A stretch of DNA of 64,000 nt from Caulobacter rhizosphaerae (GCF_010977555.1 NZ_CP048815.1:2906501-2970500), one strand, 5' to 3'. Positions 51,271-61,159 are shown, numbered from the stretch's first letter. The notes: a model not told the origin generated them from the letters alone. Program-made: numbers and translations.

Positions 51271-52962
51271 TCAGCACCCGTCCCGGGCCGTCACGACGGT
51301 GTTATCCTTCACCACGACGGTGCGGCCGTAGCAGCCGATGGCGCTGTCTTCGAGCCGATACGCTTGGACCGATGAACCCGAAGCGTTCTGGAAGCGTCGG
51401 GCGGCGCGGTTGAATTGTCCCTGGGCGGTCGGCGTGACGTGATTGCTGAGCGCTCGTGTCCAGACCCGACCATCCGAGGCGACTTCGCGTTCGGTCCGGG
51501 CCAGAGTCAGGTCGACGGCGGCGGTCTGGTTGGTCCCGTCGGCCGTAATCGTCTCCTGGGTGACGGAGTTGAAGGGGTAGGACGAGATTTCCCGGCGCGT
51601 CGCGGTTCCTGACGCGTCGGTCCGCCGCGTATCGACCTGCAGACGCGTCGACTGCCGCATGCGGCCGATCTGGATCTTGTCATTGGAGACATAGCTTTGG
51701 CGGTTCGAGAACGACATCGCGTAGCGCACGCTGGTGGTGACTTCACCGTGGGAAGTCTGGAGAACGCCCGCGATCTCTCCCTTCTGCGCCAAGCGCGTGT
51801 CGATCCGGCCGTTCAAGCCCTGCTCGCCAACCTGGACGTGGCGCGCGTCCGTGGTCTCGCGCGGCGCCGCCAGCGTATTGTGGAGCAGCCGCCCCCGGGT
51901 CGAGCTGGCGCCGGCGTCGCGCCAGGCCAGCAGACTGGCCGTGACCAGATAGTAGTTGCGCACCCCGGGCACGGCGACCTCGATGCGATGCGGCCGGCCG
52001 TCGTTGACCAGGCCGGCGAACGGCGTCAGGTCGATCCGCGAGGGTGTGAAGTTCAGGGTCTCCGGCGCGGGAGCCGGGAACCACAGGTACGGATTGATCC
52101 CGCCCGTAAAGATCCACGGAAACAGCGAGGCCAGGCCCGCGCGCTGGCCGTCGACGAACACCTCGACCTGCCGGAAGGCTCCGCCCCCGCATCGTCCCTC
52201 CTTGTCGGAGGCCAGATGATCGGGAACGCAATCGTACCAGAACTCGTCGTCCGCTTGTCCTTGGGCGACGACGTCCAAGGCTAGGCGCTCGACATTGGCC
52301 GGCAGCACCACGGTCTGGGCCAGGCGGTCCTTGTCCTTGGTGAGCCTGGCGAGACCGCCGGAGATCGGCTGCACGATCTGCGGCGCCGCCGGGGCGGGCG
52401 TCGCGGTCGAGGCGGGATAGAACAGCAGGCGCGCGCCTGCGGTCAGGCGTCCGGTGTAGGTCTCGTTGACGACATTGGCGATGAGGACCTCCCCAGCGCC
52501 CGGCTGCGCCAGCAAGGCGGCGTAGTCGGTTACGTCGCGCTCCACATGCCAGGCTGGCGCAATGGCTTTGCGCGGCTCCATCGTGGTGCCGTAGTAGAGG
52601 TTCACCCCACCCAGATGGATGATGGCGGTGCGATCGAACTGCCGACCGGCGGTGACGTCGAAATCGGCTTCCAGCACGACCTTGGCCCAGGGGCCGGGAC
52701 AGGCCGCTGGCGGCGTATAGGAAAAGGCGACGGGTTCCACGCCCTCGAACTGCCGCGGGGCGAACAGCGGCGCGACGCAGGGCTCGCCCGCCGGCCGCGG
52801 AACACGCGGCTCGACGTCGGCGACCGTATTGACGCCGGGCGCTGGCCGCGGCGGCGCGGCGAAGCCAGCGGGAATGACGCTTTCCGCTCGAGCGACGGTC
52901 AGCGGTCCAGCGAGGCCGAGGATGGCGGCGAGAACGGAAACGAGGGCGTGACGAGACGTCAT
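51271..52962 (-). CDS. PNGase A-family peptide-N4-(N-acetyl-beta-glucosaminyl)asparagine amidase, exported
   Basis: 563 residues with signal MTSRHALVSVLAAILGLAGP. Family features: CPGPWAKVVLEADFDVTAGR, QFDRTAIIHLGGVNLYYGTT, WHVERDVTDYAALLAQPGAG, LPANVERLALDVVAQGQADD, EFWYDCVPDHL, RQVEVFVDGQRAGLASLFPW, IFTGGINPYLWFP. These match the plant/fungal-type PNGase A family, which releases N-glycans from asparagine and, unlike PNGase F, accepts core alpha-1,3-fucose. It follows the STN-TBDR by 36 bases, making it the enzyme of signalling operon 2. Expected in the periplasm or on the surface, where it removes glycans from plant glycopeptides. Confidence 0.88.
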   Translation of the reverse strand: MTSRHALVSVLAAILGLAGPLTVARAESVIPAGFAAPPRPAPGVNTVADVEPRVPRPAGEPCVAPLFAPRQFEGVEPVAFSYTPPAACPGPWAKVVLEADFDVTAGRQFDRTAIIHLGGVNLYYGTTMEPRKAIAPAWHVERDVTDYAALLAQPGAGEVLIANVVNETYTGRLTAGARLLFYPASTATPAPAAPQIVQPISGGLARLTKDKDRLAQTVVLPANVERLALDVVAQGQADDEFWYDCVPDHLASDKEGRCGGGAFRQVEVFVDGQRAGLASLFPWIFTGGINPYLWFPAPAPETLNFTPSRIDLTPFAGLVNDGRPHRIEVAVPGVRNYYLVTASLLAWRDAGASSTRGRLLHNTLAAPRETTDARHVQVGEQGLNGRIDTRLAQKGEIAGVLQTSHGEVTTSVRYAMSFSNRQSYVSNDKIQIGRMRQSTRLQVDTRRTDASGTATRREISSYPFNSVTQETITADGTNQTAAVDLTLARTEREVASDGRVWTRALSNHVTPTAQGQFNRAARRFQNASGSSVQAYRLEDSAIGCYGRTVVVKDNTVVTARDGC

Positions 52963-52998
52963 AAGCAGGACTCGAATGAGGGATGAAACGGGCCGGCG

Positions 52999-55900
52999 CT
53001 AGAAGCCCAGACTGAAGGCGAGATGCAGGTCGCGCCCTAGCGGGTCGTAGGTTCCGGTGTAGGTGTTGGGGTTATTGGTGGTGCCGTCCACGAAGGTCGA
53101 CGGAACGACCGGCGGGGTCAGGTCGAACAGGTTGTTGGCCACCAGGCGGATGGTCAGGCGGGGACGCAGCCGCATCGAGATCCCGAGATCGAGATAGTCG
53201 TAGGCCTCCAGCCGAGCGAACGACGGATAGGCATAGGGCGGCGCCCCGGCGCTGAGGGCGGAGCTGTTGGCCGCCAGCCGCGTCGGGCCGATATGGCGCC
53301 AGTTGAGCGACACGACCGCCTCACGCCAGGGCAACCGCCAGGTGGCGGCAAGGTTGTGACGCCAAAGCGGCTGCGGCGCATAGCACTGGGGCGGCCCGAA
53401 ATAGCCGGCGCAGTTGCGCAAAGGATCGTCCGGCGCGCTCCTGCCGCCAGTGGTGATCAGTCCCATGCTGGTCAGATTGAGACCAAGCCGTCCGAGCGCA
53501 CCCAGCGACATGTCATAGCTGGCCTGAACGTCCACGCCCTCGTTGATCAGCAATGCGGTGTTTTGGGCGCCGGTGGCGATATATCCGCCGGTCGCCGGGC
53601 TGCCGAACAGAGCCCCCGTGTCCGCCGAGCGATGCACGAACCGGCAGTAGTAGTCCTGGCCCGTGCTCAAGCAGCTTTGAAACACGCTGTCGGCGAGGAT
53701 CGGGCCGATATAGCCTTTCACCGCGATCCGGTAGTAGTCGGCGGAGACGCTGAAGCCGGGCAGACCGCGCGGCGTATAGACCAGGCCTATGGTCCGGGTC
53801 CTTGCGTTTTCGGGACGAAGGCTTCGGTTCCCGTTGCCGCCATAGGTCTGGCACAGCTGGTCCGGACAGTTGGGGATGCGGCCGTATTGCGCGGCGGTCA
53901 CGCCGGTGCGCTGGCAGGCGATGAGGCTTGCGGCCGGAGACGAGCCCGAACACGGATCCGACAGGCCGATCACGCCATAGGTGGAGCCGGTATAGAGTTC
54001 GGAAATGTTCGGCGCGCGAGCAGCCTTGTTGAGACTGGCGCGGACCAGCCAGTCAGCCGTGGGCTGGTACTGCAGCTCGTATTTCCGGGTCGCCAGGAGG
54101 CTGTGGTCGGTATTGTAGTTGGAATACCGGACCCCCGCATTGATCTCCAGCCGTTCGATCCAGGGCCGCCCTTCGGCGATGGGCGCCTGCAGCTCGCCGT
54201 AGAATTCGCGCACCGATTGGCGACCGCGCAACGGCGGGCTCAGCTGTTCGAACTCCAGCGCCGCCGGGTCGATCTTCTGCTTGAGGGAATCGGCCCGATA
54301 TTCGACGCCCAGCGCCACCGCGACGCCCTGGCCGGCCCATGGACTCTTCACGCCATAACTCGTCAGGTCTCCCGATAGGTTGGCGATCAGGTCCGTCTCG
54401 CCATAGTGGTTTGCCCAGACATAGTCGCGGTAGGCGTAGGCGTAGAAGTGCGGGTCGAGACCGTTCTGCCGGAAGATGTCGGCCGGCACGCAGGCGGGAT
54501 CGGTTCCGTTGAGCTTGGCGACGCAGGTCGGGATGCCGTCAACCAGTTCAACGTTCAGGGCCTTGTTGAGCCGGCTCGGATCGACCTCGTTGCTGTCGGA
54601 GAGCGAACTGAAAACCGTCGAGCGGATTGCTGACAGATCATAATGCCAGTGGTCGAACACCTCGCCGCTCAGGCCCAGGCTGATCCTGTAGTCCTGGTTG
54701 ATGGCTTCCGCGCGCAACGGTCGGCTGCCCGGGCCGCCCATGATCGCGGTGTATTGAGTTGAGACCAACTGGTCAGAGCCGACCGCGGAACCGCACAGCA
54801 GAGCGGCTTGGCTTGGCGATAGAAACGGATTGCGGCAATTGACCTGGAAGCCCCCCGCGGGGACTTCCGCTGTGTTGATGTAGGGATAGAATTGACTGTA
54901 GGTCGCGTCCTTCATGTAGAGCAGGCTGGCGCGGAATTGCGCGGCCCTTGATGCCCCGAAGTTCACGAAAGCACCCGCGGAGCGCCGCTCGTCCGACCTC
55001 ATGAAGTTGAAGTTCTCGCGCGTGTTTGCTGCATAAAGGTCGCGGTCGGCTTCCGGCGCGAACGCGCCATCCGCCCCGGTGTAGAAGACCTGCCCCGCCG
55101 AAGGACCGGTAAGCGGCCGAAAGCGGCCATGGTGGGTATAGAGCGTGCTGACCGCGCAGGACGGCGCGCCGTTATCCTCACTCGCGATGATCCGGCAAGC
55201 GGAAAAGTCCCGGTCCTTCCACTGCACCGGATCCTGGCTGCGGTAGGCGCCAAAAAGGGCGATTTCGCCGCGCCCTCCGGCGAACCGCCTCCCCGCCGCA
55301 ATCGTCAGATCTTTGCGGACGCCATCGGTGACGCGCTCCGCCGGGGCCCTTATGTTGGCGAATTCCGCAACTACGCCGCGAACGGCGACGTCGTCATTGG
55401 CGTGCTGATAGACGCTGTAGCCGCCATCAATTCGCACGCCCTCAAAATCGCGATCGAGCATGAAGTTGACGACGCCAGCGACCGCGTCCGAGCCATAGGT
55501 GGTCGAGGCCCCGCCCGTCAGGATGTCGACCCGCCGAACCAGGGCGGCCGGTATGATGTTGAGATCGACCGCCTGCACTGGGGCCAGGCGCTCGCCATCG
55601 AGCAGGACGAGGGTCCTCTGATGACCCAGATTCCGCAGATTGATCTGGGCTCGCCCGTCCGCATCCGAGCCGTTGGTGAACTGGGTCGAGTCGGCGCGCG
55701 CCTCGGGCAGTCGGTTGATCGCCTCCTCCAGATTGAGCACGCCGCTCAAGCGCAGGTCCGCCTGGGACAGGGTCGTCACGGGTGCGGCGGCTGTGGTGTT
55801 GGCCCGGCGGATGCGCGTGCCCGTCACCACGAGCTCGTCCAGCGAAGTCGGCGCGGCGACTTGCGTCGACGGAACAGACTGAATCACGACAGGCGCCGTT

Positions 55901-56298
55901 GATGGCGAGCGCGGTCCAGGTTCCAAGGTAACCGCGTAGATCCCCGGCGCGAGATGACGGGCCCGCAGGCCCGTCCCCTTCAACAACAACTCCAGCCCCT
56001 GGCCGACATCAAACGTCCCGTTCAGGGCGTTGGTGCGTCGGCCTCGCGCCGCGGCGGCCGACAGCACCAGTTGAACATCCGCCTGACGCGCGAATTCAGT
56101 CACGGCCGGGCCGGCGTCCTGGGCCTTGATCCGGAAGGTCTTTACGCCGGCCAAGGCTGGGTGGGCCAACGCCGCGCCGATCGCAATCAGGCAGGCCAGA
56201 AGGCGTCGCTGGCGTCCGTGCGAAGACCCCGCCGACCTGGGCCGAGGCGATGGCCCGACGCCGTCTGCGAGGTCTTCGGGAGCGGACGACCAGGTTAT
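52999..56298 (-). CDS. TonB-dependent receptor with STN domain; start codon mutated to ATA
   Basis: About 1099 residues if translation begins at ATA 56298. There is no in-frame ATG or GTG upstream; the only standard start, TTG 56169, would cut the signal (RRLLACLIAIGAALAHPALA) in half. GGAGG lies eight bases ahead of the ATA, which overlaps the fecR stop as ATAA: with one base different (56296) it would be a normal ATGA. STN domain: VKTFRIKAQDAGPAVTEFAR, VQLVLSAAAARG, LELLLKGTGLRARH. Plug: LDELVVTGTRIRRANT, RTLVLLDGERLAPVQAVDLN, LTGGASTTYGSDAVAGVVNF. The end is DLHLAFSLGF. Signalling receptor for FecR at 56295, followed by the PNGase gene. Paralogue of 58154. Confidence 0.85.
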   Translation of the reverse strand: MTWSSAPEDLADGVGPSPRPRSAGSSHGRQRRLLACLIAIGAALAHPALAGVKTFRIKAQDAGPAVTEFARQADVQLVLSAAAARGRRTNALNGTFDVGQGLELLLKGTGLRARHLAPGIYAVTLEPGPRSPSTAPVVIQSVPSTQVAAPTSLDELVVTGTRIRRANTTAAAPVTTLSQADLRLSGVLNLEEAINRLPEARADSTQFTNGSDADGRAQINLRNLGHQRTLVLLDGERLAPVQAVDLNIIPAALVRRVDILTGGASTTYGSDAVAGVVNFMLDRDFEGVRIDGGYSVYQHANDDVAVRGVVAEFANIRAPAERVTDGVRKDLTIAAGRRFAGGRGEIALFGAYRSQDPVQWKDRDFSACRIIASEDNGAPSCAVSTLYTHHGRFRPLTGPSAGQVFYTGADGAFAPEADRDLYAANTRENFNFMRSDERRSAGAFVNFGASRAAQFRASLLYMKDATYSQFYPYINTAEVPAGGFQVNCRNPFLSPSQAALLCGSAVGSDQLVSTQYTAIMGGPGSRPLRAEAINQDYRISLGLSGEVFDHWHYDLSAIRSTVFSSLSDSNEVDPSRLNKALNVELVDGIPTCVAKLNGTDPACVPADIFRQNGLDPHFYAYAYRDYVWANHYGETDLIANLSGDLTSYGVKSPWAGQGVAVALGVEYRADSLKQKIDPAALEFEQLSPPLRGRQSVREFYGELQAPIAEGRPWIERLEINAGVRYSNYNTDHSLLATRKYELQYQPTADWLVRASLNKAARAPNISELYTGSTYGVIGLSDPCSGSSPAASLIACQRTGVTAAQYGRIPNCPDQLCQTYGGNGNRSLRPENARTRTIGLVYTPRGLPGFSVSADYYRIAVKGYIGPILADSVFQSCLSTGQDYYCRFVHRSADTGALFGSPATGGYIATGAQNTALLINEGVDVQASYDMSLGALGRLGLNLTSMGLITTGGRSAPDDPLRNCAGYFGPPQCYAPQPLWRHNLAATWRLPWREAVVSLNWRHIGPTRLAANSSALSAGAPPYAYPSFARLEAYDYLDLGISMRLRPRLTIRLVANNLFDLTPPVVPSTFVDGTTNNPNTYTGTYDPLGRDLHLAFSLGF

Positions 56299-57251
56299 GA
56301 CGCGCGCCTCCGGCCCAGGATGATTTCACTGCTGCGAACCTCGACCTCGACCCCCAGGCTAGCGCCGACCGCCGCGGCGAACGCGTCCGGCCCGCCCGTG
56401 TTGAAGGCGCCGTAGAGGCGCTCGTCGGCGATCCCCGGATCGGCGATGACCAGCTTGCGCTCGTTGTAGCGATTGAAGTCGGCGACCGCCTCGCCCAGCG
56501 TTTCGCCGGCCAGGTCGATCTTGCCGTAACGCCACTCCAGCTTTCGATCGACGGCCTCGGGCGCGGCGACCGCCGGACGCATGACAGCACTCGCATCGAC
56601 GAACGCCCCCTGTCCGGCCTTAAGGCGCGACGGCGCGCGCGTCGCCCCTTCGGCCCAGACCTCGACCACGCCCTCGGTGACCAAGACATCGGCGCCATTG
56701 GCTCTTCGCCGCACCGAGAAGGCCGTGCCCACGGCCCGCACGCGAACGGCGCCAGCCTCCACCACGAACGGCCGCTGGACGTCCTTGGCGACCTGGAACC
56801 AGGCTTCGCCGTCCCGCAGGCGAACGGTGCGCTGCGTCCGCCGGAAGGCGACTTCCACCGCCGAGGCGGTGTTGATCGCGACAGCCGAACCGTCCTCCAG
56901 CGGCACACGACGAACCTCGCCAACGCCGGTGCTGAAACGATCCTCTCGCAGGATCAGGACGCCGCTCCCAACCATCGCGGCCGCAATCGCTCCGCCGGCT
57001 CCGGCCAGCAGGACCCGGCGCGATATCGGCCGGGCGGGCCTCGCGAGAGAACGTGATGCAATTCCCCCTGCCCGATCCAGCAACGTCCAGACCGACTCGG
57101 CCTTCAGAAAGGCGCCACGACGGCGTGCATCGCCCGCGAGCCAGGCCTCAAGCTGGATTTCCAGTTCCGGGATGCGGCCGTCGCGATCCAATCGCCAGAC
57201 CCATCGGGCGGCTTCCGCCTCGATATCCTCAGCCGTTTCGCGATCGGTCAT
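56295..57251 (-). CDS. FecR-family anti-sigma/sigma regulator
   Basis: 318 residues. DUF4880-like start (DIEAEAARWVWRLDRDG, LEAWLAGDARRRGAFLKAES), transmembrane helix about 80-100 (VLLAGAGGAIAAAMVGSGVL), and FecR domain: VGEVRRVPLEDGSAVAINTA, GEAWFQVAKDVQRPFVVEAG, VRAVGTAFSVRRR. C-terminal DFNRYNERKLVIADPGIADE. Start inside the sigma gene (23-base overlap); the stop TAA overlaps the ATA start of the receptor. Transmits the STN-receptor signal to the sigma factor. Paralogue of the FecR at 28556. Confidence 0.95.
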   Translation of the reverse strand: MTDRETAEDIEAEAARWVWRLDRDGRIPELEIQLEAWLAGDARRRGAFLKAESVWTLLDRAGGIASRSLARPARPISRRVLLAGAGGAIAAAMVGSGVLILREDRFSTGVGEVRRVPLEDGSAVAINTASAVEVAFRRTQRTVRLRDGEAWFQVAKDVQRPFVVEAGAVRVRAVGTAFSVRRRANGADVLVTEGVVEVWAEGATRAPSRLKAGQGAFVDASAVMRPAVAAPEAVDRKLEWRYGKIDLAGETLGEAVADFNRYNERKLVIADPGIADERLYGAFNTGGPDAFAAAVGASLGVEVEVRSSEIILGRRRAS

Positions 57252-57804
57252 TCGTCTTTCTCACCCGGTCGCCACGCACCTCGGCGCCCTCTTCCTGCAG
57301 CGCGCGCATGATCAGGCGCATGCCCCTGACCGCCTCGTTCTCCACGGCGCTCTCGCTGATACCCAGTTGTCGGGCGATTTCACGTTGCGGCACGCCCAGA
57401 ACCTTTCGCAGCTCGAATACCCGCCGGCAGCGTTCCGGCAAAGCTTGAATCAAGGCCTGCACCCGGGACAGTTCACGACGCGCGGCTGTGGCCTGTTCGG
57501 GTGACGGCTCATCAGAACAGACGGACAGCGCGTCGATTTCCGTAGCCGTTTCGATACGAACCACCCTGGCGCGCCGTAACTTATCCGTGAGCAGATTGCG
57601 AACGACCTGGAAGAAATAGCCATCGGGGCTCTCGATCTGGTCGACGCGCTGCAAGCCGACCAGCTTGGCGTAGGCCTCCTGCATCAGATCATCGATTTCG
57701 TCGGCCGGCACACGCGCGCGGCGCAACCAGGCCCGCACACCGGCCTCATGCGGCATGACCTCGTTGGCCACCCATTTGACGATGTGTTCCCGATCGGACG
57801 TCAC
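57229..57804 (-). CDS. ECF sigma factor, FecI type
   Basis: 191 residues from ATG 57804. Region 2: PADEIDDLMQEAYAKLVGL, GYFFQVVRNLLTDKLRRARV; region 4: LPERCRRVFELRKVLGVPQR, IARQLGISESAVENEAVRG. Shares MPHEAGVRAWLRR with the first sigma factor (PHEADVRGWLRR), so the two signalling operons are related. Should direct the fecR-TBDR-PNGase operon and perhaps the divergent paralogous receptor 350 bases away. Confidence 0.94.
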   Translation of the reverse strand: MTSDREHIVKWVANEVMPHEAGVRAWLRRARVPADEIDDLMQEAYAKLVGLQRVDQIESPDGYFFQVVRNLLTDKLRRARVVRIETATEIDALSVCSDEPSPEQATAARRELSRVQALIQALPERCRRVFELRKVLGVPQREIARQLGISESAVENEAVRGMRLIMRALQEEGAEVRGDRVRKTNDRSRNG

Positions 57805-58153
57805 GGCGTGCGTCGCCTTGAAGGGTCGGCCAACGACCTTGCGGGCGCCGAGAACCTTGGCTCGATCTGGTTGGTCATCGGAATGGCGACTCTGAGCAAG
57901 CTGCGCCTAGTAGGGGCGGCCTGCGGCGGCGGCGAGTCAAGAACACAGTCGCCATCCTCTTTTCCCGCCCCTGCCTTTTGATGAGGCAGCCGCCCGTCGA
58001 CTTCAATGACGCTGGACCGCCCCGAAGACCGACAAGCCACGATTGTCGCGAAAATCACATAATTTCGTCAACCCGACCAAGGAACGGCGCCGGGCGTCCG
58101 TCTTGACCTCTAGGGGACGCCGGGAATTCACCCGCGCCTAGGGGATAATCAAA
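57805..58153. promoter_or_regulatory. Divergent promoter region between sigma factor and paralogous TBDR
   Basis: About 350 bases without a gene. The AT-richest part (58040-58075) reads GATTGTCGCGAAAATCACAT then AATTTCGTCAAC, a plausible promoter for the plus-strand TBDR. The leader ends with GGGGATAATCAAA before ATG 58154. Whether the FecI-type sigma acts here cannot be judged by eye. Confidence 0.45.
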
Positions 58154-61123
58154 ATGATTGGCAGATCTGATCGGCTCAAAGCGGGTCTCATGGCGTCCAT
58201 CGCCGTGTCGGCGCTGGCCTTCTCCCAGGGCGCCCACGCCCAACAGGCGGACACAAAGGCGGACAAGGACAACACCGTCGACGCGGTCATCGTCACCGGC
58301 ACCCGCATCCGCCGACCGAACGTCCAGTCCGCCGCGCCGATCGTGACGATGGACAAGCAGGAACTGCAGTTCCAGGGCGTCATGAACATCGAGGACGCCC
58401 TCAATCGCCTGCCGCAGGTCCGCGCCGACAACAACCAGTTCGGCGCCGGCTTCGACAATGGCGGCCAGGCCAAGGTGAACCTCCGTCGACTGGGCAACCA
58501 GCGCACCCTGGTGCTCCTGGACGGCGAGCGCCTGCTGCCCGTCCAGGCGATCGACCTCAACATCGTGCCGGTGGCCCTGATTTCGCGCGTCGACGTCCTG
58601 TCGGGCGGAGCCTCCTCGACCTACGGCTCCGACGCCGTGGCCGGCGTCGTGAACTTCGTGCTGAACAAGAAGTTCGACGGCGTCCAGGTCAACGGGTCCT
58701 ACAGCTTCTTCCAGCACACCAACGACGACATGGCCATGCGAGGCCTGATCTCGCAGTACCCGAACTTCCCCGTGCCTCCCCAGCATGTGACCGACGGCGG
58801 CCGCTGGGACATCAACTTCGCGGCGGGCAAGAACTTCGCGGACGACAAGGGCAACATCAGCATCTTTGCCGATTATCGCGACCAGAAACCGGTCAAGTGG
58901 AGCGCGCGCGACTATTCATCGTGCCGCGTGGCGGGCAGCACCACCGCGCTGTCGTGCTCGGTCAACACCAGCTACACGCCGTTTGGCCGTCTCGACATCG
59001 CCAGCGGTCCTAACGCCGGCAACGGCTACTTCATGAACAAGGACGGCACCCAGAGCTTCGTCTCGACGGCCAACGCCGCCGACTACGCCAGCAACACCCG
59101 CAAGGACTGGAACTTCATCCGCTCCGACAAGCGGTTCACCGGCGGCCTGTTCGCCAACTATCACTTCAACGATGCGCTCGAAGCCTACGCCAACCTGCTG
59201 GTGATGCGCGACGTGTCGATCGAGCAGCAGTCGGGCGCCTTCGACCAGGACGTCAGTATCAGTTGCAACAACCCCTTCCTATCGGCCAGCCAGGGCCAAA
59301 GCCTGTGCGGCTCGTCGGCGGGTACGGCCACCACGGTCGATGGCCACTACTACCTGCTGCAGGAGGGGCCAGGCAGCACGCCCGTCCAAAACCGTATCGT
59401 GAACGCCGACTATCGCTTCAGCGGCGGGTTGAAGGGCGACCTGTTCGACGGCTGGCATTATGACGTCAACTTCATCGCCTCGCGCGTCGAGAACACCCTG
59501 TCCGACCGCAACGAGATCAACCCGACGCGCTTCGCCCGCGCCGTGAACGTCGTCAGCGTCGGCGGCACGCCGACCTGCCAGTCGGTGGTCGACAAGACCG
59601 ACACCAACTGCGTCGCCGCCAACATCTTCCAGGCCAACAAGATCGACCCGAAGGTCTATCCTTACGTCTACGACAACTACCGCTGGACGAACGTCGTCGA
59701 GCAGCGGGATGTGACGGCCAACATCACCGGCGACCTGGGCCAGTACGGGATCAAGAGCCCCTGGGCCAAGGAAGGCGTCGCCATCGCCCTGGGCGCGGAG
59801 TATCGCCGGGAAAGCCTGAAGGTCCTGGCCGACCAGGCCACCGTCGACTACGAGGGCTGGTTCAGTACCACCGGCGGCCACTATGGCGTCAAGGAATTGT
59901 ACGGCGAAGCCCAACTGCCGATCGCCAACGACCTGCCCTTCGTCAAGAGCCTGGTGTTCAACACCGGCCTGCGGGCGTCCAAGTACGACAATCAGAAGAA
60001 GGAGCTCTACACCTCCAAGGTCGAAGGGCTTTATCGCCCGGTCAGCGATCTGCTGGTGCGGTTCAGCTACAACTCCGCCGCTCGCGCGCCCAACATCTCC
60101 GAGCTCTATTCGCCGCGGAACTTCAGCTATAATGGCGTCGATCCGTGCTCGGCGACCTCGCTCAGCCAGCCCGGTGCGCCGACGGCCGCCCAGTGCGCCA
60201 ACACGGGCGTGACGGCCGCGCAATACACCAACAAGTCCATCGCCGATTGCGGACCCAACGGCTGCCGCCGCTACGCCGGCGGCGGCAACATCAACCTCCT
60301 GCCCGAGAAGGCGATCACCCAGACCCTGGGTCTGGTCTACACGCCGTCCTTCGTGCCCGGCCTGATGTTCTCGATCGACCACGTCGACATCAAGATCAAG
60401 GACTTCATCGGCTATATCGACGCCAACGTCGCCCTGTCGAATTGCCTGACCACCGGCCTTGACTACTACTGCCGCTTCGTCAAGCGAGACCCCACTACCG
60501 GCCGCCTCGACGGCACGTCGGCGACCAACGGCTTCATCTCCGGCGGTACCGAAAACACCAACATCCTCAACTACAAGGCCAACGACATTCAGGTCGGCTA
60601 CAACTTCGGCATCGGCAAGTACGGCCGCATGGACCTGAACCTGGTCGGCACGCTGTTGATCGACAGCATGGGCCAGGACTCGCCGACCACGCCCGCTCAG
60701 GACTGCGCGGGCTATTACGGCCAGCCCAGTTGCTACGCTCCGGCCCCCAAGTGGGCGCATAACGCGCGCGCCACCTGGAGCACCCCGTGGCGCAACAGCA
60801 ACATCTCGCTGGCTTGGCGCTATATCGGCGACACCAAGCTTTCGGCCAACAGCACCGACAACGCCCTCAACGGCGGCGCCGGTCCCCAAGGCTACAAGAT
60901 CCTGACCAAGATGAAGGCCTACAGCTATTTCGACCTGGCGGCGTCGGTGATGGTGGTCAAGGACATGACGGCGCGGATCGCGATCAACAACGTGTTCGAC
61001 AAGTCGCCCCCCGTCGTCCCCGCGACCTTCGTCGACGGCACCACCAACAACCCCAACACCTATACGGGTCTCTATGATCCGCTGGGCCGGGCGGTGAACA
61101 TCAGCCTGCAATATAACTTCTGA
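58154..61123 (+). CDS. TonB-dependent receptor (paralogue without STN domain)
   Basis: 989 residues from ATG 58154. Signal MIGRSDRLKAGLMASIAVSA...AHAQ, short linker, then DAVIVTGTRIRRPNVQSAAP, NIEDALNRLPQVRADNNQF, RTLVLLDGERLLPVQAIDLN, LSGGASSTYGSDAVAGVVNF. The barrel parallels the STN receptor at 52999 along its length (FIRSDKR, YYCRFV, DCAGYYGQPSCYAP, TNNPNTYTG, YDPLGRA) and ends ISLQYNF. Very likely imports the same class of ligand. It ends in a strong hairpin pair convergent with the fucosidase. Confidence 0.95.
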   Translation: MIGRSDRLKAGLMASIAVSALAFSQGAHAQQADTKADKDNTVDAVIVTGTRIRRPNVQSAAPIVTMDKQELQFQGVMNIEDALNRLPQVRADNNQFGAGFDNGGQAKVNLRRLGNQRTLVLLDGERLLPVQAIDLNIVPVALISRVDVLSGGASSTYGSDAVAGVVNFVLNKKFDGVQVNGSYSFFQHTNDDMAMRGLISQYPNFPVPPQHVTDGGRWDINFAAGKNFADDKGNISIFADYRDQKPVKWSARDYSSCRVAGSTTALSCSVNTSYTPFGRLDIASGPNAGNGYFMNKDGTQSFVSTANAADYASNTRKDWNFIRSDKRFTGGLFANYHFNDALEAYANLLVMRDVSIEQQSGAFDQDVSISCNNPFLSASQGQSLCGSSAGTATTVDGHYYLLQEGPGSTPVQNRIVNADYRFSGGLKGDLFDGWHYDVNFIASRVENTLSDRNEINPTRFARAVNVVSVGGTPTCQSVVDKTDTNCVAANIFQANKIDPKVYPYVYDNYRWTNVVEQRDVTANITGDLGQYGIKSPWAKEGVAIALGAEYRRESLKVLADQATVDYEGWFSTTGGHYGVKELYGEAQLPIANDLPFVKSLVFNTGLRASKYDNQKKELYTSKVEGLYRPVSDLLVRFSYNSAARAPNISELYSPRNFSYNGVDPCSATSLSQPGAPTAAQCANTGVTAAQYTNKSIADCGPNGCRRYAGGGNINLLPEKAITQTLGLVYTPSFVPGLMFSIDHVDIKIKDFIGYIDANVALSNCLTTGLDYYCRFVKRDPTTGRLDGTSATNGFISGGTENTNILNYKANDIQVGYNFGIGKYGRMDLNLVGTLLIDSMGQDSPTTPAQDCAGYYGQPSCYAPAPKWAHNARATWSTPWRNSNISLAWRYIGDTKLSANSTDNALNGGAGPQGYKILTKMKAYSYFDLAASVMVVKDMTARIAINNVFDKSPPVVPATFVDGTTNNPNTYTGLYDPLGRAVNISLQYNF

Positions 61124-61131
61124 TACCGGCG

Positions 61132-61159
61132 AGCCGCGTCGTCCTGGGACGACGCGGCT
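61132..61159 (+). terminator. Terminator hairpin after the TBDR
   Basis: Perfect 12-bp stem AGCCGCGTCGTC (61132-61143) with GACGACGCGGCT (61148-61159), loop CTGG, followed by TTGTGCTT. Nine bases after the TBDR stop. Confidence 0.75.

Noticed and set aside
52999..56169. Start of the STN receptor at TTG 56169
   Set aside because: It would cut through the middle of the signal peptide and has no ribosome site. The mutated ATA at 56298 with GGAGG ahead explains the region better.
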